NCBI GenBank assembly: GCA_003255065.1
Contig: QAOA01006682.1
Coordinates: forward strand, 750,169 to 814,168
Direction of reading: 5' to 3'
Length of the DNA: 64,000 nucleotides
Source of the DNA: Cercis canadensis
Taxonomy: Eukaryota; Streptophyta; Magnoliopsida; Fabales; Fabaceae
Shown in pieces: positions 25,451-38,000 of this stretch; within the stretch, counting starts at the first letter, position 1; each line of letters starts with the position of its first letter. The position numbers and the translations under genes were made by a program. The notes beneath the pieces were generated by a model, which saw nothing but the letters and a program-made list of their open reading frames with translations, had not been told where the DNA came from and did no database searches.

Positions 25451-26000
25451 GGTTTAATTGCAATTTTGGTCCCCTTATTTTAACCACTTGAACGTTTTGG
25501 TTCCCCTTCTTTAAAAATGAACTATTGAGTCCCTCTATATTCATAAAATGTACAAGTTTAGTCCATTTATCTTTAAGTCAAAATTCTTAGGTTTATTTCA
25601 AGGTATAAAGTTCTCTGATTCATAATCCCACCGTTCAGATTGAAGGGCTACATCTTGTGAACCTTCTCACTAAATTTGAGCTCGATTTAACGGTGAAACT
25701 CAGCCCAAAATACCAAAACCATAAGTTTTATTCTAACCAAAAATTTAGACTTATTCACCGTTAGATCGAGCTGAAATTTAATGGAAAGATTCATAAGACG
25801 TAGCTCTTCAATCTGAACGGTGGGATTATGAATCAGAGAACTTTACACCTTGAAATAAACCTAAGAATTTTAACTTAAAGATAAATGGACTAAACTTGTA
25901 CATTTTATGAATATAGAGGGACTCAATAGTTCATTTTTAAAGAAGGAGGACCAAAACGTTCAAGTGGTTAAAATAGGGGGACCAAAATTACAATTAAGCC
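25451..26000. mobile_element. Mutator-like MITE with long inverted repeats
   Basis: The element starts GGTTTAATTGCAATTTTGG and ends with its complement, CCAAAATTACAATTAAGCC. The two arms, about 25451-25695 and 25756-26000, are near-perfect inverted repeats of about 245 bp, leaving a centre of only about 60 bp. It is flanked by perfect 9-bp copies of TAAATTCTA (25442-25450 and 26001-26009). Nine-base duplications and long inverted repeats are the mark of Mutator-like transposons. There is no transposase, so it is non-autonomous. A transcript through it would fold into a long hairpin, a possible source of small RNA. Confidence 0.9.
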
Positions 26001-26674
26001 TAAATTCTACCGTATCCTGATCGTAAGATCTTAATGCTTTTAAATTCTGTCGACTCCTTGGTAAAAGATCTCGGTGCCTTTAAATTCTTGTCGACTCTCC
26101 GGTGAAAAATCTTGGTGGTTTTAAATTTTTTTCAGCTATCGGGTAAAAGATCTCTGTGCTTTTAAATTCTTGTCGGCTCCTGGGTGAAAGATCTCAGTGC
26201 TTTGAAATTCTTGTTGGGCCCTAGTTGAAAGATCTCTGTGCTTTTAAATTCTTGTTGGCTCCCGGGTGCAAGATCTCGATCTCGATTCTTTTAAATTCTA
26301 TCGACTCCTGGGTTAAAGATCTCGGTGCCTTTAAATTCTTGTCAAATCTCGGGTGAAAGAACTTAATTCTTATAAATTCTTGTTGGCTCTCGGGTGAAAG
26401 ATCTCGGCGCTTCTAAATTTTTGCTAGCTACCAGTTGAAAGACCTCAATTCTTTTAAATTTTATCGGCTCTTAGATAAAAGATCTATATGCTTTTAAATT
26501 CTGTTGGCTCCCAGTTGAAAGATCTTAATACTTTTAAATTTTGACGGCTCCCAGGTAAAAGATCTTGATACTTTTCAATTCCTGTCGGCTCCAAGGTTAA
26601 AGATATGGGTGCTTTTAATTTCTGGTCGACTACCAAGTGAAAGATCTGTGTGCTTTTAAATTCTTGTTGGCTCC
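26001..26674 (+). repeat. Satellite array block 2
   Basis: The same satellite between the MITE and the next LTR. It contains a rare GATCTCGATCTCG doubling near 26269, also present at 25175; without the MITE and its duplication they are about 535 bp apart, so the MITE probably landed in an existing higher-order repeat. Confidence 0.95.
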
Positions 26675-27950
26675 TAATAAGACAATATTTTTATATTATT
26701 TGTTTCCCTTATATTTAGTCTTTAGTGTGTATTTTTGCTGATTTTCATAGCTTATAGATGCATTTTGTAGATTTATACTTGTTGGTGCTTATAGAATATT
26801 AATTGCATAATTGTTGATTTCTGGCACTATTTACATTTTTCACTATATCTTGATCTACAGTTGTCCGATTGATGTGATTCGAGTTTTGTAAGAAAGCTGA
26901 CAGAAAATTCTACATTTCATATGCAGAGCTCAGAAGCTGATTCTTGCGTCTGGATAACTGAATTTTGCATGGAAGCAGTCCAAAACTTCTGCATCCACCC
27001 AACATTGACTTGTTTCATTTATTGGGCTTGCTTATTGGACCAGCACTTGCTTATTGGGCCAGCACACATACCATTGGGCTTAGTGACGTTTTTACCATTA
27101 GGCTTAGTGACGTTTTTACCATTAGGGTTTAGGAAATTAGGATTATTTTGTAATTAGGAAACTATTAGTAAACCCTATAGGAGGTAGCTAGTATTTATTC
27201 TTCAGTTGTTGAGAAAAATAGGATCTTCTGCTTCCTGTTGTTGTAATTCAAGTTTAGACTTATACCTTTGCTTTAAGCCTTCCATGGAGGGCTAAGTTCT
27301 TCTGTAATTAATTCAAGAGGAGCCAAACATATTAATCCAGAGTTCTTATGCTTCACAATCCGGGTTTGATTTAATGCAATTTAATTATCTTCTTCTTATC
27401 TTCATGTTATTGAATGATATTTTAATTACGTGCTTTATATGAATTTAGTCGGTTGATTGGACTCATCACAGTAATCAAATGGCCAATCATATCTTAAAGG
27501 TCTTTGATATATGGTTAACTTGGAAAATTCAGTTCTTAAATTAATCTGGACTTGATGATATAGAGCGGTTGCCTAGAGTCTTAATTCTGAGATGAATTGA
27601 ATTCTGAATGATATTCAGTAGAAATTATGAGTGTTACTGTTAGGGATTCCAAGTAACATTCAACCAATTGTTAAATCAGATTTAGATTATCTTTAGTGAA
27701 CAATGATGGATTAATTAGGTTTGGTTGCCTACTTGAGTTGATTACATTCTCTTATCTTGATCAATTTCCGTTTTACTGCATTCTGAGTTCTTTGCCTATT
27801 GCATTCAACACAAACCCCCTATTCTATTCACGTTTAAGTCTTAATAGATTAATTGTTTTGGTGAATCCTTAGGAGATGACACTAGTTGCATCCTATACTA
27901 CAAACCTATTGAAATTAGTATTGTAATTCTGCACAGTTCGGCAACCGTCA
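26675..27950 (+). mobile_element. Solo LTR, family 2
   Basis: A 1276-bp LTR flanked by perfect 5-bp copies of GCTCC (26670-26674 and 27951-27955) with no internal sequence, so the rest was lost by recombination between the two LTRs. It is on the + strand and matches the complement of the LTRs at 41721-43047 and 47037-48355 and, more closely, of that at 56671-57918. It begins TAATAAG where relatives begin TGATAA, a decayed first dinucleotide, and ends CGGCAACCGTCA. The 79-codon frame at 26921-27157 lies wholly inside the LTR and is not a gene. Confidence 0.9.
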
Positions 27951-30900
27951 GCTCCCAGGTTCAAGATCTTGATGCTATTAAATTCTTGTCAGCTCTTGGG
28001 TGAAAGATCTCAGTGCTTTTAAATTCTGTCAGCTCCTGGGTTAAAGATCTTAGTACTTTTAAATTCTGTCAGATCCTGGTCAAAAGATATCAGTGCTTTT
28101 AAATTCTATCGGATCTTGGGTAAAAGATCTCGCTGCCTTTAAATTCTTGTCGAATCTTAGGTGAAAGAACTCAATGCTTTTAAATTCTTGTCAGCTCTCG
28201 GGGTGAAAGATCTCGATGCTTTTAAATTATTTTCGGCTACTGGGTGAAAGATCCATGTGCTTTTAAATTCTATTGGCTCCTGGGTAAAAGATCTCGGTGC
28301 CTTTAAATTCTTGTCCACTACCGGGTGAAAGATCTCCTTGCTTTTAAATTCATGTCGGCTCCCAGGTGACAAATCTCGGTGATTTTAAATTCTTGCCGGC
28401 TATTGGTGAAAGATCTCAGTGCTTTTAAATTCTTATCGACCACTAGGTGAAAGATCTTGGTGGTTTTAAATTCTCTCTAGCTACTGAGTGAATGAACTCA
28501 GTGCTTTTATCTTCTGTTGGCTCCTAGGTGAAAAATCTCAATGCTTTTAAATTTTGTCAGCTCCCTGATGAAAGAATTCGATGCTGTTAAATTATGTAAT
28601 CTCCCAGTTGTAAGCTCTCAGTGCTTTTAAATTCTTGCCGGCTCCGGGTAAAAGTTCTAGGTGCTTTTAAACTCTTGCCGGCTCCCGGGTGAAAGATCTC
28701 AGTTTTTTAAATTCTTACCAGATCCTGGGTGAACGATCTCAAGTATTTTCAATACTTGTCGGCTATCGGTAGAAAGATCTCAGTGCTTGTAAATTCTTGT
28801 CGGCTCCCAGGTGAAAGATCTCAGTGTTTTTAAATTCTTGTCAAATCCTAGTTGAAAGATATCAGTGCTTTTAAATTATTGTCCGCTACCTGGTGAAAGA
28901 TCTCCTTGCTTTTAAATTCATGTCGGCTCCTAGGTGACAGATCTCGGTGATTTTAAATTCTTTTCGGCTACCGGGTGAAAGATCTCGATGCTTTTAAATT
29001 CTTGTCCATTACCGGGTGAAAGATCTCTTCGGTTTTAAATTATTTCGTCTCTTGGGAGAAAGATCTCGGTGCTTTTAAATTCTTGCCGACTATTGGTGAA
29101 AGATCTTGGTGATTTTAAATTCTTGTTGGCCATTGGGTGAAAGATCTATGTACTTTTAAATTCATGTTGGCTCCCTGGTGACAGATCTCGGTGCTTTTAA
29201 ATTCTTTCGTCTCTCGGGAGAAAGATCTCAATGCTTTTAAATTCCTGTCGGCTCCCGGGAGAAATATCTCGGTGCTTTTAAATTCTCTCCGACTACTGAG
29301 TGAAAGAACTCAGTGCTTTTATCTTCTGTCGGCTCCTGGGTGAAAGATCTCAATGTTTTTAAATTCCGTCAGCTCCCTAGTGAAAGAGCTTGGTGCTGTT
29401 AATTTCGGTAAGCTCCCGGGTGAATTATCTAGATGCATTTAAATTCTTACCGGCTCCCGGGTGAAAGATCTCGGTGCTTTTAAATTCTTATCAGATCCTG
29501 GGTGAATGATCTCGAGGATTTTCAATACTTGTCGGCTACCAGTTGAAAGTTCTCAGCGCTTCTAAATTCTTGCCAGCTACCGATTGAAAGATCTGAGTGC
29601 TTTTAAATTCTTGTCGGCTACCGGGGGAAAATCTCAGTGCTCTTAAATTTTGACGGAACCAGGGTTAAAGATCTGATGGTTTTAACTTCTATCGGCTCCC
29701 GGGTGAAAGATCTTCTTGATGCTTTTAAATTCTTGTTGGCTCCAGGGTTAAGGATATGGATGCTTTTAAATTTTGGTCATTTATCGGGTGAAAGATCTCT
29801 GTGCTTTTAAATTCTATCAGCTCCTAGTTGAAAGATAACAGTGTATTTAAATTTGTGCTGGCTCCCGAGTTAAAGAACCTGGTGCTTTTAAATTTTGACA
29901 GATGCCGGTCTAAAGATCTTAGGGCCTTTAAATTTTGTTGGCTCCTGGGTAAAAGATGTTGGTGCCTTTAAATTCTTGTCGGATCTTAGGTTAAAGAACT
30001 CAATGCTTTTAAATTCTTGTCGGCTCTCGAGAGAAAGATCTCTGCACTTCTAAATTCTTGCCTGCTACCAATTGAAAGATCTGAATTCTTTTAAATTTTG
30101 TCGTCTCCCAGGTAAAAGATCTATATGGTTTTAAATTATGTCCGCTCCTGGTTGAAAGATCTAAATGCTTTTAAATTCTTATCAGGTCAAGGTGAAAGAT
30201 CTCTGTGCTTTTAAATTCCTGTCGGCTACTAGGGGAAAATCTCTTTGCTCTTATATTTTGTCGGAACCAGGGTCAAAGATCTCAGTGGTTTTAAATTCTG
30301 TCGGCTTCCGGGTAAAAGATCTTGATGCTTTTTAATTCATGTCGACTCCAGGGTTAAAGATATGGATGCTTTTAAATTCTGGTTGTCTACTGGATGAAAG
30401 AACTCTGTGCTTTTAAATTCTTATTGGACCCCGGGTACAAGATCTATATGCTATTAAATTCTTGTTAGCTCCCGGCTGAAAGATCTCTGTGCTTTGAAAT
30501 TCTTATTGGCTCCCAGGTGCAAGATCTTAGTGCTATTAAATTCTTGTTAGCTCCTAGGTGAAAGATCTCAGTGTTTTTAAATTCTGTCAACTCCTAGTTG
30601 TAAGATCTCGGTGCATTTAATTTTTTGCTGGCTCCTTGGTTAAAGATCTTGATGCTTTTAAATTGTGTCGGATGCCGGTCAAACGATCTAAGTACTTTTC
30701 AATTTTGTCGGCTCCTGGATAAAAGATCTTAGTGCCTTTAAATTATTGTCGAATCTCGGGTGAAAGAACTCAATGCTTTTAAATTCTTTTTGGCTCTCAG
30801 GTGAAAGATCACGACACTTGTAAATTCTTGCCGGCTACCAGTTGAAAGATCTCAATTCTTTTAAATTTTGTTAGCTCCCAAGTAAAAGATCTATATGCTT

Positions 30901-33675
30901 TTAATTTCTGACGGGCTCCCGGTTGAAAGATCTTAATGCTTTTAAATCCTTGTTGGCTACCGGGGGAAAATGTCAGTTCTTTTAAATTCTGTCGATAACC
31001 AGGGTTAAAGATCTCGGTGGTTTTAAATTCTGTCGGCTCCCAGGTGAAAGATCTTGATGATTTTAAATTCTTGTCGGCTCCAGGATTAAAGATATTTATG
31101 CTTTTAAATTCTGGTCGGCTACCGGGTGAAAGATCTCTGTGCTTTTAAGTTCTTGTTTGCTCCTAGGTGCAAGATCTCGGTGCTATTAAATATTTTCAGC
31201 TCCTAGTTGAAAGATTTCAGTGCATTTAAATTTTTGCGGGCTCCCAAGTTAAAGATCCTAGTGCTCTTAAATTCTATTGGATCCTAGTCGAAAGATTTCA
31301 GTGCTTTTCAATTTTGTCGGCTCCTGGGTAAAAGATATTGGTGCTTTTAAATTTTGGTCGGATCTCGGGTGAAAGAACTCAATGCTTTTAAATTCTTATC
31401 GGCTCTCGGGTGAAAGATCTCGGTGCTTCTAAATTCTTGCCAGCTATTGGTTGAAAGATCTCAATTCTTTTAAATTTTATAGGCTCCAAGGTAAAAGATC
31501 TATATGCTTTTAAATTTTGTCGACTCCCGGTTGAAAGATCTCAATGCTTTTAAATTCTTGTCGGCTCGACGGTGAAAGATCTTTGTGCTTTTCAATTATT
31601 GTCGGCTACTGGGGGAAAATCTCAGTGCTCTTAAATTCCGTTAGAACCAGGGATAAAGATCTCGGTGGTTTTAAATTCTGTCGACTCCCAGGTGAAAGAT
31701 CATGATGCTTTTAAATTCTTGTCAGCTCCAGGATTAAAGATATGGATGCTTTTAAATTCTGGTCAGCTACTGGGTGAAAGATCTTTGTGCTTTTAAGTTC
31801 TTGTTGGCTCATGGGTGCAAGATCTTGGTACTATTAAATTCCTGTCAACTCCCGGGTGAAAGATCTCGACGCTTTTAAATTATGTCAGCTCCTAGTTAAG
31901 AGATCTCGGTGCATTTAAATTTGTGCCGGCTCCCGGGTTAAATATCTCGCCGCTTCTAAATTCTTGCTGGCTACCGGATGACAAATCCCAATTCTTTTAA
32001 ATTTATCGGTCCTAGGTAAAAGATCTATATGGTTTTAAATTTTGTCGGCTCCTGGTTGAAAGATCTCAGTGCTTTTAAATTCTAATCGGCTCAAGGTGAA
32101 ACATCTCTATGCTTTTAAATTCTTGTCGGCTACTGGGGGAAAATCTTTTTGCTCTTAAATTTTGTCTGAACCAGGGTTAAAGATCCTGGTGGTTTTCAAT
32201 TTTGTCGGCCCCTGGATAAAATATCTTGATCATTTTTAATTCATGTTGGCTCCAGGGTTAAAGATATGGATGCTTTTCAATTCTGGTCGGCTACCGGGTG
32301 AAAGATCTTTGTGCTTTTAAATTCTTGTTGGACCCCATGTGCAAGATCTCGATGCTATTAAATTCTTGTTAGCTCCAGGGTGAAAGATCTTTGTGCTTTT
32401 AAAGTCTTGTTGGCTCCCGTGTGCAAGATCTCGGTGCTATTAAATTCTTGTCACCTCCTAGGTGAAAGATCTCGGTACCTTTAAATTCTGTCAGCTCCTA
32501 GTTGAAAGATCTATGTGCATTTAAATTTTTGCCGGCTCCCTGGTTAAAGATCTTGGTGCTTTTAAATTGTGTCGGATCCCGGTCGAAAGATCTCAATGCT
32601 TTTCAATTTTGTCGTCTCCTAGGTAAAAGATACCAGTGCCTTTAAATTCTCGTCGGATCTCGAGAGAAAGAACTCAATGCTTTTAAATTCTTGTTGGCTA
32701 TCGGGTGAAATATCTCAGCACTTCTAAATTCGTGCCGGCTACCAGTTGAAAGATCTTAATTCTTTTAAATTTTGCTAGCTCCCAAGTAAAAGATCTATAT
32801 GCTTTTAAATTCTGACAGCTCCCAGTTGAAACATCTCAATGCTTTTAAATTCTTGTCAGCTAAAGGGTGAAAGATCTTTGTGCTATTAAATTCTTGTTGG
32901 CTACCGGTTGAAAATCTCGGTGGTTTTAAATTCTTTCGAAACCATAGTTAAAGATCTCAGTGGTTTTAAATTTTGTCTGCTCCTAAGTGAAAGATCTTGA
33001 TGATTTTAAATTCTTGTCGGCTCCAAGATTAAAGATATGGATGCTTTCCAATTCTGGTCAGCTACCGAGTGAAAGATCTTTGTGCTTTTAAATTCTTGTT
33101 GGACCCCGGGTGCAAGATCTTGATGCTATTGAATTCTTGTTAGCTCATGGGTGAAAGATCTTTGTGCTTTTAAATTCTTGTTGGCTCCCGTGTACAAGAT
33201 CTCGATGCTATTAAATTCTTGTCACCTCCGGGTGAAAGATCTCGGTGCTTTTAAATTCTGTTAGCTCCTAGTTGAAAGATTTTGGTGCATTTAAATTTTT
33301 GCAGGCTCCCAGGTTAAAGATCTTGGTGCTTTTAAATTTTATCGGATCTCGGTCGAAAGATCTCAGTGCTTTTCAATTCTGTTGACTCATGGGTAAAAGA
33401 TCTGAGTGCTTTTAAATTCTGGTTGGATCTCAGGTGAAAAAAACTCAATGCTTTTAAATTCTTGTCGGCTCTCGGGTGAAAGATCTTGGTGCTTCTAAAT
33501 TCTTGCTGAATACCGGTTGAAAGATCTCAATTCTTTTAAATTATATCAGGTCCCAGGTAAAAGACCTATATGCTTTTAAATTATGTCGACTCCCAGTTGA
33601 AATATCTCAATGCTTTTAAATTCTTGTCGGCTCGAGGGTGAAAGATCTTTGTGCTTTTAAATTATTGTCGGCTAC
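27951..33675 (+). repeat. Satellite array block 3
   Basis: About 5.7 kb of the same satellite. From about 29650 onward it is dominated by a recurring block: GGAACCAGGGTTAAAG, then a GTGGTTTTAAA monomer, then a monomer with GATATGGATGC. The block is seen near 29665, 30260, 30985, 31650, 32165 and 32940, and continues beyond the next LTR near 35050 and 35575. Confidence 0.95.
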
Positions 33676-35011
33676 TGATGTTTACTTTTATGAACTTGTA
33701 TTCAATCGAAACATAGCTATAATTACTTTAGGCAAGTATACCTATCGTTTTGTAGAATAGCTTGATTGAGTACGGATGTCGATCCCACGAGGAACTATAG
33801 CTATTAGTAATAATCCTTTTTCTATTATCTAATCTCAGAAATTCGGTTTGATAAATGACTAACTAATCTAAAATAATATAAACAAGATAATAAAACAATA
33901 ACAAAGAATTTGATAGATTTATCAATCGAAGGATAGGTCTAAATGAGAATCCCCCTAGGCCAAACATTGCACTATCATCTTTAACTCAGTGGATACCAAT
34001 ACTTTACTTAGACTGATGGGAATCCCTAAATTATGCCTTAATCTTTCTCAAGCAATAAGACATCTATTCTTAGGTTGAATGACTGAAATCTCTTCCTAAT
34101 CAAAACCCCTAAGAAAGCATTAGTTTGTGTTTTATGGATTCCTTTAGTACATTGACTCAAATCAGAGGACTTATGTGAATCCTATCTCTAGTGATCCTAA
34201 GCAAATCCCATTGTCTACAAGTGATCTTATCCAATCTACAATCTCTCAATCTATAAACTGGAATCTGGTGCTAAATCAATGGCTAGCAACATCAACTCAA
34301 CACAAATAATAATCATAGACAATTCCAAGAATTAAAGATGTATTCCCATTGAATCAAAAGAATCAAAATACAAATATATTTCTAGGGTTCATCCTATCTA
34401 AATCTTTACAAGTAAGTTATGATAAAATCTAACCAAAATAATACAGAGAAGACAAGATGAAATCAGGTAAAAACTCATTCTCATGAAGTTCTTGCAATGG
34501 GTTGATCTTACATCTTGCTCTTCTTCCAGCCTCTAGGGTTGGACTCCCGCCTCTGGCTCTGAATCGTGTCTTTGAATGTCCAAAAGACAGAGCTCTTTTC
34601 CTCTGTGTCTTAGATGCCCATATATACAGCTCTAAAAGTAGGATTTCACCTTGCAGAAGCTCAAACATGGCCTAGACACGACCGTGTTCACTTAAGATGG
34701 CTGGGCGTGTTGCTTGAAATATTTCTCTGGATCTCGGACACGGCCCGAAACACGGCCGTGTCTCTACAACAGGGGGCGTGTTCCTCCTCTGGGTTGTCTA
34801 TGGACTGAGGACACATCATCAACACGGGCGTGTTCTTCACTGACCCTGGCCGTGTTCCTCAGGAAACTGGAAAAGGGCTCTCTGGATGCTAGACACGGGC
34901 ATGGACACGGCCATGTCATGGCCGTGTCCATGTTTAATGCGAATTTGTTCAAATCCAAGTAGGAATCCATTGATAAAACATGGAACTTAAAGGTCTAATA
35001 AGCACATATCA
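33676..35011. mobile_element. Solo LTR, family 3
   Basis: A 1336-bp insert with ends TGATGTTTAC and CACATATCA, flanked by perfect 5-bp copies of GCTAC (33671-33675 and 35012-35016). No internal region remains. It is unlike the other LTRs here. The stretch near 33700-33800, with a GATCCCACGAGG word, resembles in complement the region close to the 3' end of plant Ty3/gypsy LTRs, which suggests minus orientation, not certain. It contains several ACACGGCCGTGT-type words and a perfect palindrome at 34900-34932. Short frames between 34429 and 34970 overlap on both strands and show no protein family. Confidence 0.85.
34900..34932. repeat. 33-bp perfect palindrome in the LTR
   Basis: Arms of 16 bases (CATGGACACGGCCATG and its complement) with one base between. 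It sits among other ACACGGCCGTG words in this LTR and could form a hairpin. Confidence 0.8.
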
Positions 35012-38000
35012 GCTACTGGTAGAAAATCTCGGTGCTCTTAAATTCTGTCGGAACCAAGGTTAAAGATCTCGATGGTTTTAAATTTTGTCAGCTCCCAGGT
35101 GAAAGATCATGATGCTGTTAAATTCTTGTAGGCTCCAAGATTAAAGATATGGATGCTTTTAAATTCTGGTCGGCTATTGGGTGAAAGATCTTTGTGCTTT
35201 TAAGTTCTTATTGGCTCTTGGGCGCAAGATCATGGTGCTATTAAATTCCTACCAACTCTCGGGTGAAAGATTTTGGTGCTTTTAAATTCTGTCAGCTCCT
35301 ATTTAAGAGATCTCGGTGTGTTTAAATTTGTGCCAGCTCCCGGGTTAAATATCTCGGTGGTTCTAAATTCTTGCCGGCTACCGGATGAAAAATCTCAATT
35401 CTTTTAAATTTTATCGGCTCCTAGGTAAAAGATCTATATGGTTTTAAATTCTGTCTACTCCTGGTTGAAAGATCTCAATGCTTTTAAATTCTTAACGGCT
35501 TAAGGTGAAAGGTCTTCGTGCTTTTAAATTCTTGTCGGCTACTGAGGGAAAATCTCTTTGCTCTTAAATTCTGTCGGAACCAGGGTTAAAGATTTTGGTG
35601 GTTTTAAATTCTGTTGGCTCTTGGGTGAAAGATCTTAATGCTTTTAAATTTTCTCAGCTCCCAAGTAAAAGATGTCGGTGCTGTTAAATTCTGTAATCTC
35701 CCAGTTGAAAGATCTTAGTGCTTTTAAATTCTTACCGGCTCCCAGGTGAAAGATCTCGGTTCTTTTAAATTCTTATTAGATCATGGGTGTATGATCTCGG
35801 GGATTTTCAATTCTTGTCAGCTACCGGGTGAAAGATCTCAGTGCTTTTAAATTCTATTGGTTCCCGTGGAAAAGATCTATATGCTTTTAAATTATGTCGG
35901 CTTCCGGTTGAAAGATGTCAATGCTTTTAAATTCTTGTCGGATCCAGGGTCAAAGATCCCTGCGCTTTTAAATTCTTGTCGGCTACTAGGAGAAAATCTC
36001 GGTGCTCATGAATTTTGTCAACTCTGGGGAGAAAGATCTCGGTGCTTTTAAATTTTTGCCAGCTCCAGGGTGAAAGATCTAAGTGCTTCTAAATTATTAG
36101 TAGCTCTTGTGTGATTGATCCCGGGGATTTTAAATTCTTGTTACCGGGAGAAAGATCTCGGTGCTTTTAAATTCTTGCTGGCTACTGGGTGAAAAATCCC
36201 AGTGCTTTTAAATTCTGTTGGCACCTGGGTAAAATATCTAGATACTTTTAAATTATGTCGGCTCCCAAGTGAAAGAACTCATTGCTTTTAAATTTAGTCA
36301 GCTCTCGGGTTAAAGATCTCGGTACTTTAAAATTCTTATCAGCTCCATGGTGAAAGATCTCTGTGCTTTTAAATTCTTGCTGGCCATCGGGTGAAAATCT
36401 TGGCGCTTTTAAATTTTGTTGGCTCCCGGTTGAAAAATCTAGGTGCTTTTAGAATCTTGTCGTCTCCTGCGTGAAAGATCTTAGGGATTTGAAATTCTTG
36501 TCCGCTACTGGGTGAAAGATCTCTGTGATTTTAAATTTTTTCGGCTCCCGGGTGAAATATTTTGGTGCTTTTAAGTTCTTGTTGGCTCTAGGGAAAAAAA
36601 TCTCAGCATTTTTAAATTCTTGTCGGCTACCGGGTGAAAGATCTTTATGCTTTTAAATTCATGTTTGGTTCTGGGTGAAATATCTCGGTGCTTTTAAATT
36701 CTTGTTGGCTCCCGGGAGAAAGATCTCGATGCATTTAAATTCTTTTCGGCTACCGGGTGCAAGATCTCAGTGCTTTTAAATTCTGTCGATTCCCGGCTGA
36801 AAGATCTCAATGCTTTTAAATTTTGTCGGCTCCCTAGTGAAAGATGTCATTGCTTTTAATTTCTTTTAGCTCTTGGTTGAAAGATCTAGGTTCGTTTAAA
36901 TTCTTGCCAACGCCCGGGTGAAAGATCTTGGTGGTTTTAGATTCTTGCCTGCTACCGGGTGAAAGATCTCAGTGCTTTTAAATTCTATCGACTCCCAAGT
37001 AAAGGATCTAGATGCTTTTAAATTCTTGCCGACTACTGAGTGAAAGATCTCAGTTGTTTTAAATTTTTTCAGCTCCTGGGTGAAAGATCTTGATGGTTTT
37101 AAATTCTTATCGGCTGTTGGTTGAATGAACTTAGGGATTTTAAATTCTACTTAGCTACTGGGAGAAAGATCTCGGTGCTTTTAAATTATTGGCGGCTACC
37201 AGGTGAAAGATCTCAGTGCTTTTAAATTCTATAGGCTCCTTGTTAAAAGATCTAGATTCTTTTAAATTTTGTCGGCTTCTGGGTGAAAGAAGTCAATGCT
37301 TTCAAATTCTTGTCAACTCCCGGGTGAAATATTTTGGTGCTTTTAAATTCTTGTCGGCTCCAAGTTGAAAGATCTCGATGCTTTTAAATTCTTGTCAGCT
37401 TCGGGGTGAAAGATGTCGGTGCTTTTAAATTTTTGTTGGCTACCGGGTGAAAGATCTATGTACTTTTAAATTCATGTTTGCTATCGGGTGAAAGATCTCT
37501 ATGCTTTTAAATTCGTGTTTCCTTCCGGGTGAAAGATCTCGGTGCTTTTAAATTCTTTTTAGCTCCTGGGAGAAAGATCTCAGTGCATTTAAATTCTTTC
37601 CAGCTACCGGTTGAAAGATCTTAGTGGTTTTAAATTTTGTCGGCTCCCGGGTGAAAGATCTCAATACTATTAAATTATGTCGTCTCCCTGGTGAAATATC
37701 TCGATGCTTTTAAATTTTGTCAGCTCCTAGTTAAAAGATCTCAGTGCTTATAAATTCTTATCAGCTCCTTGGAGATTGATCTCAAGGATTTTAAATTCTT
37801 GTTGGCTACTAGGTGAAAGATCTCAGTGCTTTTAAATTCTTTTTAGATACTGGGTCAAAGATGTCAGTGGTTTTAAATTTTGTGCCCTACTAGGTAAAAT
37901 ATCTATCTGCTTTTAAATTCTTGTTTGCTCCCAAGTCAAGATCTCGGTGCTTTTAAATTCTTGTTGGCTCCTAGGTGAAAGATCTTGGGGCTTTTAATTT

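Noticed and set aside
34429-34970. Several overlapping open frames on both strands
   Set aside because: All lie inside a solo LTR, overlap one another and show no protein family.
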